Shown piece after piece: positions 1 through 10,506 of a DNA stretch of 64,000 bases. The notes beneath the pieces are model-generated. The model worked only from the letters and a program-made list of their open reading frames with translations. It did no database searches and was not told the DNA's origin. Every line of letters starts with the position of its first letter. The first letter of the stretch is position 1. The translations under genes were made by a program, and so were the position numbers. This DNA comes from Prorocentrum cordatum (lineage: Eukaryota; Sar; Dinophyceae; Prorocentrales; Prorocentraceae): positions 390,802 to 454,801 of the forward strand of contig CAUYUJ010002058.1 in NCBI GenBank assembly GCA_963575745.1. The letters are read 5' to 3'.

Positions 1-392
1 CCGGCCCGAGTCCCCGCGCCGGGGCTCGCCTCCCGGCCCGAGCGGCGCGGCGGCCTCGGGCGGTGGGCACGCGCGCCGCTGGGAGGAGCGCCCGAGCGGC
101 GCCCATCCGCGGGCACGGCCCTGACCTTCCAGAGAGCTATTTTGTCAGCACTGGAGGCCCAAAAACCGAAACAACTGAGCGAAGCAGCCCAAAACCAAGA
201 CGTAGAATAGCGTTTAAGGGTCGGTTTTTAAGCCGGGTGCTATGTTTTAGCCCTCCCGGAAGGTCCGGGGGGCTCGCCGGCCGGGGCCGCCCTAAGAGGA
301 GGAGCAGGGGCACGGCGCGCGCTCCGCGCGGCGTGGGCGGGCGCGCTGGAGGTGCGCCGGGCGAGGCGGCGCACCGTCGTGCCGTCTTCGCC
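1..392. other. GC-rich sequence, no gene recognised
   Basis: Open frames on both strands are low-complexity (Arg, Ala, Pro, Gly) and overlap each other. I see no conserved motif or splice-exon candidate here. Confidence 0.4.
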
Positions 393-562
393 AAGGGCGC
401 CCTCGAGGGCGCGAAGTTATTCGCGCTTCGCGCTTCGCGGTCCTCGTTCCTTCTCCCCCTCCTCCTCGTCCTCCTATTCTCCTTTTGGGAGGGCGGCGCG
501 AGAGCGCGAAGTTATTCGCGCTTCGCGCTTCGCGCAGCGCGAAGCGCGAAGTTGGGAGCCCT
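393..562 (+). mobile_element. TIR family N, copy N1
   Basis: Starts AAGGGCGCC and ends GGGAGCCCT. The arms are rich in GCGCGAAGTTATTCGCGC palindromes around a pyrimidine (CTC-type) core. The same unit recurs at 37,852, 58,401 and, degraded, at 22,751 and 39,252. Confidence 0.65.
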
Positions 563-765
563 AGCTTCGCGGCCTGGAGGCGCGCCGCGGCGATCGCCGG
601 AGGTCTGCGAGGGCGGCGGCTCCTCGGGTGCTGGCTCTTCCTCTTCAGGGCGCCCGTCCGCGGGCACGGTTCGACTCGAGTTCGAGTCGGCGTGAGTCAC
701 CGGCAGTGCGGCGGCGCGCCCAGAAAGCAGCGGCACCGTTATGGGCACTGACTGACAGGTTCTGC

Positions 766-966
766 ACGGACGAGATGGGCACGGAAAGAATGGGCACAGT
801 GCCCAACAGCAGTTCCTGCTCCTTTTTAACAGGACCCGCTGTCCGCGCTGCCCCGGCCTGTGTCCATTTGAGGCAGAAGGCCGCCTGCCCAACAGCGGCC
901 GCTGTTGGTTTGAGACAACATTTGTTGTTGGGCATTGTACCCAGTTTTTCCGTACTCATTTCGGGC
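766..966 (+). mobile_element. TIR family V, copy V1
   Basis: About 45-bp imperfect inverted ends: GGGCACGGAAAGAATGGG on the left matches the complement of the right end around CCCAGTTTTTCCGTACTC. The inner arms contain GTGCCCAACA. A diverged second copy lies at about 5,098-5,290. Confidence 0.55.
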
Positions 967-1184
967 GTCCAAACACTTGCTTCGGGAAGTTGCCGAAAGT
1001 TGCCATTTTATGGTCTCTTTCTGGCATTGCGGCGTTGTCCACATCGGTGAGGGTTGGTTTCGCCGGGTCACTGGCCAAAGTACCCGCTAGTGGAGTCCCC
1101 GTTGGAGGGGCGCTGAAGAAAGTCTGGACCAGCTTGGAGCACCTCGGAGCATTTCCGCACGGGGCGTCATGATGAGGAGCAATC

Positions 1185-1375
1185 AATTCCAGAGCAGGCC
1201 GGAACGCACTCAAAGCGTTCCGGAACGCTCTGAGGAGGCCGCGGCGCCCGAGACATCCCCCAGAGCCGCCGATCTCAGCGATTCTCGATCTCTTCTCGCC
1301 CGATGTGGTCCTCGCCCTGGCCTCGTCTTGCGCACGAGACCGGACAATCTACGGGGGGGCAGGCCCGACGTAAGG
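1185..1375 (+). mobile_element. TIR family S, copy S1
   Basis: Contains the family core of palindromic GTTCCGGAACGC strings followed by CCGCGGCGCCCGAGACAT and a CTCGTCTTG end. Six copies share this core, all in this orientation. Confidence 0.5.
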
Positions 1376-1548
1376 TTACGCTCACACCTTGGTACACGCA
1401 TCGCTTGGGGCTTTTCGCCACGGCTGCCACGCGCTGCGACGCGCTGCCAAGAGGCGGGAGCCCTCCCCGGGCGGCCGACCTCTCAAGGCCACCGCGCGTG
1501 CCAAAGGGCGCGAGCGTGGCGGCCCGCCTTGCCGAAGGAGGCCACCGC

Positions 1549-1620
1549 GGTCCTCCTCCTCCTCCTCCTCCTCCTCCTCCTCCTCCTCCTCCTCCTCCTC
1601 CTCCTCCTCCTCCTCCTCCG
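1549..1620 (+). repeat. (CTC)n microsatellite
   Basis: Near-perfect CTC triplets. Translations of this tract (poly-Leu, Ser or Pro) are artefacts, not proteins. Confidence 0.95.
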
Positions 1621-1765
1621 CCCCCCAGCGCGCCGCAGGCCTGGGTGCAGTTCCAGGCGCAGCCCCTGGCCGACGCGGCCCGCGCAGCCAAGGACCGCGC
1701 GGAGGCGCGCCCTCGCGGCGGCCCTGCCCCGGAGAGACCGCCGCCCGCCCGGGCGTCGGATGTTG

Positions 1766-1916
1766 TTAAGTCGGGCACAGGAGGAATATTGAAAGGTATT
1801 TAAAAATAGTATGGGGACGATGTTTCTACTATTTTTGCTTATCTTTTGAATATGTCTGGTGTATTTGTTCGATGGTTCGTCCAAAATCCGCCTGCAGGAG
1901 GACATGCCCGACCTAG
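1766..1916 (+). mobile_element. TIR family A, copy A1
   Basis: Begins TTAAGTCGGGC and ends GCCCGACCTAG. The interior has the family boxes GGAGGAATATT, GGGGACGAT and TCGTCCAAAATCCGCC. The flanking 8-mers GGATGTTG and GGATGTCG match at 7 of 8 positions and are read as a target duplication. Confidence 0.8.
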
Positions 1917-2170
1917 GGATGTCGTCACGTGCCAGTCGCTGAAAGTATGGGTGCTGTGGGGCGGCCAGGGTTGCAGTCTGCTTCCGGCGCCTTCCTGCGT
2001 CGGGAGTCGAGTGGCGTGCCCTCGTCTCTCCTCTTCCGTGGGCGGGCGGGAGCCCAGTCTGCTTCCAGCGCCCTCCCGCTGCATGCTTCTGCCCACGCCT
2101 TCCGACCGAGGGGTAAGCATGCAGCGGGGGCGCGCATCAAGAGTCCATGTGCTTTTCGTCAGAGTATCCT

Positions 2171-2332
2171 TAAGTCGGGCACCTCCCTCTGCAGGGGGAA
2201 AATCCAAAAATAGTCCACAAAAATAATATGGAGACCTTTTTTGTGTATCTGTTGAGCACTTTTGAGCATTTGTTCGACTAGTTTCAATTTTCCGTTCAAA
2301 ATCCGCCTGTAGGGGGACACGCCCGACCTGAG
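2171..2332 (+). mobile_element. TIR family A, copy A2
   Basis: Same termini and interior boxes as A1. The flanking 8-mers AGTATCCT and GGTATCCT match at 7 of 8. Confidence 0.8.
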
Positions 2333-3061
2333 GGTATCCTGGGTGTCTTCGCTCCGTGCGCTGCGCGGTGGCTTCCAGCGGCCGTGGAAGGAGCTGCTGC
2401 GTTCAAGGTGCTCTGAGTTCCCTCCACTTGCATCTCGCGCTCGTGGGTTTGAAGGGCTGGGTGTCTTGCAAGGGTTTCTTGTGGCCGCGTCCTCGCTGTA
2501 TTACAGCCCCTAGGCAATGAATTCGTGGCCTGACTTCGGTCCACGGTTTTTAGGTGCTGACGCATCTGCAGAAAAGACCCCTTGACCCTAATGTTCTCTT
2601 GCCCTCCTAACTCAGGTTCCCTCCCAAATCCTGCGGCGACTCGGGAAACGTTATAGATCGTGAACAATCACGACTGGAGCCCTGTACCCAAGTTTTCTGC
2701 ACCTTGTTTCGAGCCGGATCGATCTGTCAAGGGCCCTGGGCGAAAATCTAGGCGAAAATAGCTAGCTTGAAGAAAATGAGACGCCAGGAACAGGGTAGCT
2801 GGGACCCCAGGTCAGGGGAGCCGGTTAGCGATTGGAGCCCGAAGTTCCACAAACAAATACCGGAATCACGAAATCAAGTTTGCCGTAGCCAGTGTTTCTT
2901 TGGGGTGCGGCAATTTCGATTGGTAGACTGGGGCGGGAGCGTCGTCCCCCGTTACACATCACTAAACCTTGTCCTACAAATAAACCCAGTCCAGCCACGG
3001 CCGCGGCGGGCGACCAGCCAGCCGAAGATGGCGGATCGGGCGAGGGAAAGAGGCGGGTGTT

Positions 3062-3332
3062 GCGCCGTCGTGGTCGTGGTCGTGGTCGTCGTGGTCGTCG
3101 TCGTCGTCGACGACGTCGACGTCGACGTCGACGTCGGGCGTCGACGTGTCGTCGTTGTCGTCGACGTGGTCGTCGTGGCCGTGGTCGTGACCGTGACCGT
3201 GGCCCGCGGTCGTGGTCGTCGCCGCGGTCGTGGCGTCGTGGTCGTGCTCGTGGTCGGCGGCGTGGTCGTGGTCGTGGTCGTCGTCGTCCTCGTCGTGGCC
3301 GTGGCCGTGGCCGTGGTCGTACGGGCCGCGCG
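3062..3332 (+). repeat. GTC/CGT triplet-rich tract
   Basis: Long imperfect GTC/CGT repeat. The Arg-, Val- or Thr-rich frames across it (one reaches 396 codons) are repeat artefacts. Confidence 0.9.
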
Positions 3333-3673
3333 GTGAGGGCGCGTGGATGTTTTTTTGAGGTCACCGCGCGGCCCCGCGCTCCCCCCACTCTTGTGCGGAG
3401 GAGGCGGAGGGGGAGGGCGGAGGAGGGCGCCGTCAGAGCGGGGAGGGGGAGTCTCAGGCGATCGCAGACATGGATCAAGGGGGCGTGGATTAGCGACGGG
3501 TTTCGTTTCCATGGGAAATCGCGGATTTCCGCCGCCGGACGAGGCGGCACCAGTCGCATTTTGGGAAGGGCGCCTCCCCCAGTCCATGCATTTGGCGACC
3601 GCGCGCCAAATCCTTGGATCACTAATTCATGTTTGCGCGCCCCCGAGGGAGGGAGGGAGGGAGGGCGGAGGAG

Positions 3674-3866
3674 TAGGGGAACGAACAATGACATAAACAC
3701 AACAACTTGGAGGTCCGCGCTGATTTCTCGGATCGGCGCTGGGCCCCCCTGGCGGCGCCTCCGGCGCCGCCCCTGGCGCGCTCCGCGCGCCAGGGAGGGG
3801 GATTCAGCGCGGATCCAAGAGATCGGCACGGAACTCCGAATGTTCACATCATTTTTCGTTCCCCTA
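3674..3866. mobile_element. Hairpin family G, copy G1
   Basis: Long inverted repeat with outer arms TAGGGGAACGA and TCGTTCCCCTA, inner arms GGAGGTCCGCGC and GATTTCTCGGATCGGCGC, and two central palindromes (GGCGGCGCC, GGCGCGC). It could fold over nearly its whole length. Fourteen related copies occur in the window. Confidence 0.75.
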
Positions 3867-4038
3867 GAGGAGGGCGCCTGCAGAGCGGGGAGGGGGATGG
3901 GGGAGAGGAGAAGGAAAGCGACGGCAGCCGCTCGAGCAGCCCACCCACCCTCCGTGTGCGCCACCATGCTCGTCTGTCGTGTCTCCGGTGCTCGTTGGCG
4001 GCCTCCTTCGTTCGGACGGGGCCAGGAGGAGGATGCGG

Positions 4039-4194
4039 TTGAATCGTGTCTGTCCCTCTACAGGAAGAGTATTCAAAAGTAATTCAAATAGTATGGGCAC
4101 GATTTGTTAGTTTTTTTAACTATGTTTGGATGTTGTTTGTGTATGTTTGATTGTTCGTCCCAAAGCCCCCTGTAGGAGGACATGCCCGACCTGA
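4039..4194 (+). mobile_element. TIR family A, copy A3
   Basis: Left end is eroded (TTGAATCGTGTC). The right end GCCCGACCTGA is intact. Flanks GGATGCGG and GGATACAG match at 6 of 8. Confidence 0.7.
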
Positions 4195-4274
4195 GGATAC
4201 AGTCGACCCGCATAGCAAGAATTAGCGACTTTCCAAGTTTACCCTTGCATCCTTCCCCTTTCTCCTGCGGCCCC

Positions 4275-4460
4275 CAGCGGGGGCCCATGCCAAGAAACAC
4301 CCTGCTTGCCTCCAGGGTGCCCTGGGTGGCTTTCCTGCGTTTCGATGGTTTTGCCGTGGAACGCGCGACGTTCCCACGGAAAAAAAAATCCATGGGCTTC
4401 TTGGGGTCTCAGGGTTGGGTTTCTTGTGGAAGGTTTCTTGTGGAAGGGCCCCTGCTGTAG
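4275..4460 (+). mobile_element. TIR family Q, copy Q1
   Basis: Family Q ends are GGGGCCCATGCCAAGAAAC on the left and GGAAGGTTTCTTGTGG followed by GGCCCC on the right. Complete copies elsewhere are flanked by TA and start CAGT, as in Tc1/mariner ends. Confidence 0.65.
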
Positions 4461-4604
4461 TGAGGGTGAGCGACTTTCCGAGGTTGCCCTTGCATCCATC
4501 CCCTTCGGCCCACGCTTTCGCTTGCCGCGCCACGCTCGAAAAAGGGGTCGACATGGCCCTCCAAGGCCCTGGCATCCTTACCGTGCAGCCTCACTGTATG
4601 GGTC

Positions 4605-4775
4605 GAGAGTCGACCGTAAAAATCCGCTCCTGGGCGTTGCGGAACGCTCTCACAGCGCTGCGGAACGCTCTGAGAAGGCCGCGGTGCCCGAGACATCCTC
4701 TCGAGCTGCCAGATCTCAGAGATGACCTATTTATCCTCACCCGATTTGGTTTCGTCCTGGCTTCGTCTTGACACC
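4605..4775 (+). mobile_element. TIR family S, copy S2
   Basis: GTTGCGGAACGC palindromes, then CCGCGGTGCCCGAGACAT and the TCGTCCTGGCTTCGTCTTG end. Confidence 0.5.
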
Positions 4776-5097
4776 CCCCCAGCTTGGTTCGCGCTACGTG
4801 GAGATCTTCCCGGCGACCTTCGAGGACGGGCGGGCATTTTTTGCGCGTCGCGCTGCCGCTGAGCACAGCAGTTCTGGGAGTCGGTCCAGGAGGAGCCCAC
4901 GCATCGATTATTCGGGGGCGACGACGGATGCGAATAGCCCAGGGGAGACCAATACAAGTATCCAGGGGCGCCCATGGTCCATGCCTTCGGCGAGGCTCCC
5001 GTGTGCATGCCTCTAACGCCTGCCCCCTGGCGATTCGCCCCTATCGTCGCCCCCCGCAGTATGAGCCCACTGCTGCCTCCTCTTCTCGGCACGAACG

Positions 5098-5290
5098 AGG
5101 TGGTTACGGAAAGAAGGAGCACGAAGACCGACGGCAGTTCTTGTCCACTTTGAGCAGGATCCGCCATCGGTGACGCCGCGGGCGTTGTCCACGTGAGACA
5201 AGGAGGCCGCATGCCCAACATCGGCCGCTACTTGTTTTGAACCACACTTGGTGTTGGGCATCGTACCCATGGTTTCCGTGCCCACTTCGG
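5098..5290 (+). mobile_element. TIR family V, copy V2
   Basis: Diverged copy of V1 in the same orientation. Ends are TACGGAAAGAAGG and ATGGTTTCCGTGCCC. Confidence 0.5.
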
Positions 5291-5297
5291 ACGCCGG

Positions 5298-5413
5298 AGG
5301 AGGAGGAGGAGGAGAAGGAGGAAGAGGAGGAGAAGGAGGAGGAGGAGGAGGGGGAGGGGGAGTGGGAGGGGAGGGGGGAGGGGCAGGGATAGGGGAGGGG
5401 GGAGGGGGAGGGA
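5298..5413 (+). repeat. GGA/GGGGA-rich tract
   Basis: Imperfect GGA triplets grading into poly-G runs. No gene content. Confidence 0.9.
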
Positions 5414-5572
5414 CAGTCTTCTCTCCCGTTCCCTTCTTTCTCTTCGGTTGCGTGGGGTGAGCATGCGCCGGCTGGTGAGTGCTGATCTGCTGCGCGCCGA
5501 CCACACGGACGCATCGCATCTCTCCCTCGTGGGTCTTGTCGGTGCTGCTTTTACCGTGTCCGTGCTTTTACA

Positions 5573-6121
5573 ATCTTGACATCTGTGTTGACTATTTTTT
5601 GTTGTTCGTCCAGAATCCGCCTGTAGGGGGGCATGCCCGACCTAACCCTACCCTCGCTGATCTCGGGGGCGGCAGAGCTTATGGCGCGCCGACCACACGG
5701 AAGCATCGCATCTCTCCCTCGTGGGTCTTATCGGTGTTTGTTTTGACCGCTTCCAAGAATAGCTACGGAGTTGGACCAAAACAAGCAGCGACGGAACGGG
5801 AACCAACGGAACGTGTAAACAAAAATGCCTGGCCGTGCCCAAGGCCCACAAGCCCGTAGGTGGAGAAGGCAGCGGGAGCCGGAGGGATCGGGCGACGAGA
5901 AGTGTGCCTATGCACCGATCTTGGCCAGGCCGATTTTGGGCCCTGGGTCGGTGCTGCATATGCCTCCCTGGCCGAGCCAGGAGGGCGTATGCACTGATCC
6001 CGGGCCAAAGACGGTCAAGGCCAGGTTCGGTGCATACGCACACTTCACGTTCCTCGAATTGGCGGCGCGCCCAGGGGGGAAGTGAGAGGGGGCAGGCCTT
6101 CTCAGGTGGCGGGGCTTCTCA
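5573..6121 (+). repeat. 549-bp segmental duplication, copy 1
   Basis: Nearly identical to 8,847-9,395 at a constant offset of 3,274 bases with no indels. It carries the right half of a family A element (to about 5,646) and one family C element (5,899-6,046). Long open frames on either strand recur in both copies only because the DNA is duplicated. Confidence 0.9.
5899..6046. mobile_element. TIR family C, copy C1
   Basis: 28-bp ends: GAAGTGTGCCTATGCACC on the left matches the complement of GGTGCATACGCACACTTC on the right with few mismatches. The right end alone recurs at about 6,240-6,310. Confidence 0.7.
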
Positions 6122-6479
6122 TGGCGCCAATTTCGCAGAGCGGATTTCGATCGGAAGACGATAGGATGGGCCCGGAGTGTCCTGGAGAATTTCGTTCCGG
6201 ATTTCGACGTGCATTTCGCGCGGATTGTTTCTTTTTCCAGGAGGGCGTATGCATTGATCCCGGGCCAAGGACGGTCAAGGCCAGGTTCGGTGCATACGCA
6301 CAGTTCGCGTTTCTCGAATTGGCGGCGCGCCCAGGCTCACGGGAGGGAAAAAAACATCCGGACCGGGCAATTGGCGTTTTTTTGGAAGGCCCTGGGCGTA
6401 TCTTGCACAGCCCTGCCCTGCTTGATTCCTGCCTTTGGCGCGCTGACTAAACGGCTTCGCGTGTCGGGGTGGCTATTCT

Positions 6480-6820
6480 CGGGGTGGATTCTCTGCCCTC
6501 TACAGGGGCGGAAGGCGAGAGGGGGCAGGCCTTCTCAGAAGCCCCCCGGCCTTCTGGGAGAAGCCGCCTCCGTCTTCGAAGGAGGCTCAGCAAACGTCTC
6601 GGGACGGACGAAAGGGGGGGATTGGAAAAGGGGGGGTTACGGGATTTGCTGCATGCAGCTGGTTTCGGCCCCACCGAGGGGCCCATTCCTGGATACATAG
6701 CCGCTTCCGGCGCCGAGAGGCGCCGGGAAAATCAGCTACGTGAGCTGATTCTCAACCTCCCCCTTTGCGATCCCCCCCTTTCGCCCGGCCCGAGTCTCGC
6801 AGGAGGCTCTCGAGGCCTCC
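6480..6820 (+). repeat. Duplicated unit interrupted by element D1
   Basis: Matches the uninterrupted unit at 6,829-6,969 (GGATTCTCTGCCCTCTACAG through CGTCTCGCAGGAGGC). This copy is split by D1. Confidence 0.75.
6602..6794 (+). mobile_element. TIR family D, copy D1 (filled site)
   Basis: Ends GGACGGACGAAAGGGG and CCCTTTCGCCCGGCCCGAG are inverted. TCTCG lies immediately on both sides (6,597-6,601 and 6,795-6,799). The paralogous unit at 6,941-6,945 has a single TCTCG and no insert, which shows a 5-bp target duplication. Confidence 0.8.
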
Positions 6821-7068
6821 CGATCGGGATGGATTCTCTGCCCTCTACAGGGGGGGAAGCGAGAAGGGGCAGGCCTTCTCAGAAGCCCCCCGGCCTCCTG
6901 GGAGAAGCCGCCTCCGTCTTCGGAGGAGGCTCAGCAGACGTCTCGCAGGAGGCTCTCGAGGCCTCCCGAGGGCCTTCTGAGCAGGCCCGCCCCATTCCTG
7001 CACTCCCCCCCGCGGGATCGCCGCCGATCGGAGGGAGCGGGGCAGAGGCTCGGACGGGGCGGCGATCA

Positions 7069-7323
7069 CGCCGGGCGTGTGCCTCTGCAGGGGGGATCTT
7101 CGAAGATAGGGAATCAATAGACTGGGGACGATGGTTTGACTATTTGCGAATATTTCGGGGCAGTTCGGGGTATTTACGCCGGGCGTGTCCCTGGTGCAGG
7201 AGGGATATTCGAAAATAGGGAAAAATAGTCTGGGGATGATGTCTTGACTATCTTTGAAAATTTCGGGGCAGTTTGGGGTATCTCTTATTTTTTCGTCCAG
7301 AAGCCTCCTATAGCAGGAGACCT
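7069..7323 (+). mobile_element. TIR family A, tandem left ends (A5)
   Basis: Two successive family A left halves (CGGGCGTGTGCCTCTGCAG and CGGGCGTGTCCCTGG) share one degraded right end (TCGTCCAGAAGCCTCC). Probably a tandem or nested insertion that later recombined. Confidence 0.6.
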
Positions 7324-7324
7324 G

Positions 7325-7470
7325 AGGCTACGACGAGGATAAATCCGTTCCATAGCGTTCAGGAACGCTCTCAGAGCGTGCCGGAACGCTCTGAGAAGGC
7401 CGCGGCGCCCGAGACATTTTCGGGAGCCGCGGAATCTCAGAGATTTCCGTTTTATTTTCAGCCGAATTGA
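7325..7470 (+). mobile_element. TIR family S, copy S3
   Basis: ACGACGAGGATAAATCCG, then GCCGGAACGCTCTGAG and CCGCGGCGCCCGAGACAT. Confidence 0.5.
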
Positions 7471-7658
7471 CGGTAGGTTCGTATCGTGTCGACTGGAGGC
7501 GACCTCGCCGCGGGTGTTCAACATTGAATGCCGCGGGGCACCCAGAATCGGTCGATGTTGAATGATCTGACGTTTCGGAAACGGCCGATTGTTCAAGGTT
7601 GAACGATCTCTGCGATGTCAGGAACCAACGCTCAAGTCGGCACCACACCAACCTGCAG
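7471..7658 (+). mobile_element. TIR family L, copy L2
   Basis: Starts CGGTAGGTTCGTATCGTG. The interior has the palindrome GTTCAAGGTTGAAC. The right end is degraded. A better copy lies at 46,173-46,360. Confidence 0.55.
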
Positions 7659-7903
7659 TATCTTCCTCCCTCCTGGCTTCGTCTTAGGTGGATCGGGGAT
7701 GGACAGAACCCCCACCCTGACACGTCGATTCGTGAATTGTCCGTTTTCGGCTCTCGAGAGGGCGCCGCGGCCGTCGTTTTCCAGGCTCGCGCCTGCCAGG
7801 CTTGGGCCCGAGGTCGTTTTCACTAAACCACGTTTTGCCAAAGGGGTCCATGTCCATCCCCGAACGAACCTGCAGTATCCTCCTCCTGGCTTCGTCTCAG
7901 GTG

Positions 7904-8045
7904 TAAGTCGGGCATGTCCCTCTACAGGAGGCATATTCAAATACAGTCCGCAAATAGTGTGGGGACGACTTGTTGAGCATTGGTATATCTTTTGGGGACA
8001 TTTTTGATTATTTTCAATTTTTCACCGACACTCCCCCTGTAGGAT
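7904..8045 (+). mobile_element. TIR family A, copy A6 (right end overwritten)
   Basis: TAAGTCGGGCATGTCCC start and CCCCCTGTAGGAT near the right end, where family D copy D2 begins. Confidence 0.6.
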
Positions 8046-8240
8046 CGGGCCGAACGAAAGGGGGGGATAGGGAAAGGGGGGGTTACGAAATCTGGTGCAT
8101 GCAGCTGGTTTCGGCCCCGCCGCCGGGCCCATTCCTCGATACCTGGGCGCCCCCAGGCACCGGGTGGCGCTGGGAAAATCAACCACGTGGGCCGATTCTC
8201 TACCCTACCTTTTGCGTTCCCCCCTTTTCGTCCCCCCCGA
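8046..8240 (+). mobile_element. TIR family D, copy D2
   Basis: GGGCCGAACGAAAGGGGGG at the left is inverted relative to CCCCCCTTTTCGTCCCCCC at the right. The interior string GCATGCAGCTGGTTTCGGCC is shared with D1. Confidence 0.7.
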
Positions 8241-8245
8241 TAGGG

Positions 8246-8415
8246 TTAAGTCGGGCCTTTTCCCTCTACAGGAGGAAAATCCAAAAATAGTAAAACATAG
8301 TCTGGGGACGTTTTTGGGGGGGTTATGCTATTTCCGAATGTTGTTTTTTTGTACTCCTTGAATATCTATGATTTTTCGCCCCAAATCTGCCTGTAGGGGG
8401 GCCGGCCCGACCTCA
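8246..8415 (+). mobile_element. TIR family A, copy A7
   Basis: TTAAGTCGGGCC start and GGCCCGACCTCA end, with all interior family boxes present. Confidence 0.75.
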
Positions 8416-8760
8416 CGAGAGGAGGACTGGCCCAGCTCAATCTCAGGTGCGCTCGGCCCCGCAGCCGTGGCCCGCCTTCTCGCGGCCGCCGCTCCTCGGG
8501 CGGCCCCGCCGCGGCCGCCCCCCGCGCGCCCGGCGCCCCGCGGAACGTAGGACAGCTCGGCGGCGAGGTCCGAAGCCTGCCCTCACCACCCACCACAAAC
8601 CACCCCAGCCCAACCCGAAGGCCTCAATTTGCCCTCCATTTCCAGTCGGGGGGGGGTCGGGGAACACTGAAAAAACACAGATGGAACCCGTACCCCCCCC
8701 AACCCGGGATTGGGGTCTTCGGGTTGGGTTGGGGTGGTCTGGTAGGTAGTCACTACCCTC

Positions 8761-8921
8761 AAGTCGGGCCTGTCCCTCCACAGAAGGAAGATTCAAACTA
8801 ATCAAAAATATAAACTCTGGGGACGATTGTTGGACCATTTTTAACCATCTTGACATATGTGTTGACTATTTTTTGTTGTTCGTCCAGAATCCGCCTGTAG
8901 GGGGGCATGCCCGACCTAACC
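8761..8921 (+). mobile_element. TIR family A, copy A8
   Basis: AAGTCGGGCCTGTCCC start and GCCCGACCTAAC end. The 8-mer CTACCCTC is exact on both sides (8,753-8,760 and 8,922-8,929). Confidence 0.85.
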
Positions 8922-9395
8922 CTACCCTCGCTGATCTCGGGGGCGGCAGAGCTTATGGCGCGCCGACCACACGGAAGCATCGCATCTCTCCCTCGTGGGT
9001 CTTATCGGTGTTTGTTTTGACCGCTTCCAAGAATAGCTACGGAGTTGGACCAAAACAAGCAGCGACGGAACGGGAACCAACGGAACGTGTAAACAAAAAT
9101 GCCTTGCCGTGCCCAAGGCCCACAAGCCCGTAGGTGGAGAAGGCAGCGGGAGCCGGAGGGATCGGGCGACGAGAAGTGTGCCCATGCACCGATCTTGGCC
9201 AGGCCGATCTTGGGCCCTGGGTCGGTGCTGCATATGCCTCCCTGGCCGAGCCAGGAGGGCGTATGCACTGATCCCGGGCCAAAGACGGTCAAGGCCAGGT
9301 TCGGTGCATACGCACACTTCACGTTCCTCGAATTGGCGGCGCGCCCAGGGGGGAAGTGAGAGGGGGCAGGCCTACTCAGGTGGCGGGGCTTCTCA
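8847..9395 (+). repeat. 549-bp segmental duplication, copy 2
   Basis: Copy of 5,573-6,121, starting inside A8 and containing C2 (9,173-9,320). Similarity to copy 1 resumes at about 9,600 (CTTCGCAGAGCGGATTTCG), after an insertion containing element B1. Confidence 0.9.
9173..9320. mobile_element. TIR family C, copy C2
   Basis: Second copy of C1, carried by the segmental duplication. Confidence 0.7.
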
Positions 9396-9427
9396 GAAGC
9401 CCTCCGGCCTTCTCATCCCCGGCTTTC

Positions 9428-9560
9428 TTGATAAGCGTCGGGGGGGCGTCAACCCCGCCGAGGTAGCCGACGCGCGCCGAAGGCGCTCCGACCTCCATTG
9501 CGGCGCGACGATGAGACGAGGTTGACCCCCTGTAGGACGGTTCCCCCCACGCTTATTGAG
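9428..9560 (+). mobile_element. TIR family B, copy B1
   Basis: TTGATAAGCGTCGGGGGG at the left is inverted relative to CCCCCCACGCTTATTGAG at the right. It interrupts sequence that is contiguous in the paralogous region after 6,121. Confidence 0.65.
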
Positions 9561-9837
9561 AGACCCAGAGTACCCTCGCTGATCTCGGGGGCGGCAAAGA
9601 TCACGGCGCCAACTTCGCAGAGCGGATTTCGTTCGGAAAACCATAGGGTGGGCCTGGAGTGTCCTGAATAATTTCGTCCCGGATTTCGAGGTGAATTTCG
9701 TGCGGATATTTTGTTTTGCCAGGAATGAAGATTAAACCAACATCCACGCGAAATTCACTTTGTTGCTCATCTTTGCGAAATTCTGAAATCCACTGCAGCA
9801 CGTCTGCATGGTCGGTGCAATGACAAAGAGGGGGATG

Positions 9838-10003
9838 ATGACCAGGGGGGAGTGGATATCATGGCGGAGGCCATGATATCTTCCCAGATTTCACGGCGCC
9901 TCTTCTTATTTCATTACGTCCCTGGCCCCCCTGGGCCGCGCACATGCCGCCAGCCATGATTTGCACCCCCCCCTCTTGGACGCCCCCCTCTTGGCCGCCC
10001 CCG
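9838..10003 (+). mobile_element. Family E repeat, copy E1
   Basis: Conserved strings TTCATTACGTCCCTGGCCCC, GGGCCGCGCACATGCCGCC and CTCTTGGCCGCCCCC. Copies at 17,955 and 55,645 have the same orientation. The ends are imperfectly inverted. Confidence 0.6.
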
Positions 10004-10152
10004 ATCGGGCGTGTCCCTCTACAGGAGGAATATTCAAGAACAGTCAAGAAATAGTCTGGAGACGATTTCTCCACCATTTGTTATTATGTTTTTTGGCTAT
10101 GTTTTATCTGTCGTCCAAAATCCGCTCGGAGGAGAACATGTCCTCCCCGATC
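10004..10152 (+). mobile_element. TIR family A, copy A9 (degraded right end)
   Basis: ATCGGGCGTGTCCCTCTACAG start, GGAATATTCAA and GGAGACGAT boxes present, right end eroded. Confidence 0.65.
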
Positions 10153-10440
10153 CGAATGTGTCCAAAATCGTCGTCGAGAATTGTCCCCGATCCGGCCCCG
10201 GAAATGTCCAAAATCGTCCACCAAAACCATCCCCGATCCGAATTTGGACATCCAAAATCATCCAAATTTGTCGTCCCCGATCCGGCGAGCCCGAGACAGC
10301 CGTCCGAGATCGGTGGGCCCCACAGTCGTCTCGCCCGAGATTCCCTCACGGTTTCGTCCAGAGCCGTGTTCTCGCCTCCATTCGGCGGCGAACGAGGGGG
10401 GGGAGTTTCGGGTTCTCCGAAGGGCTTAGGCGACCTTTCC

Positions 10441-10506
10441 TACTCCTCCTCCTCCTCCTCCTCCTCCTCCTCCTCCTCCTCCTCCTGCTCCTCCTGCTCC
10501 TCCTCG
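10441..10506 (+). repeat. (CTC)n microsatellite
   Basis: Sits exactly at the 5' break of the retroelement fragment that follows. Confidence 0.9.

Noticed and set aside
2825-4082. Arg-rich frames of 380-396 codons
   Set aside because: Created by GTC/CGT repeats and hairpin G1.
5648-9322. Identical 131-codon minus-strand frames at two places as a gene family
   Set aside because: They exist only because of the 549-bp DNA duplication and run across TIR family C.
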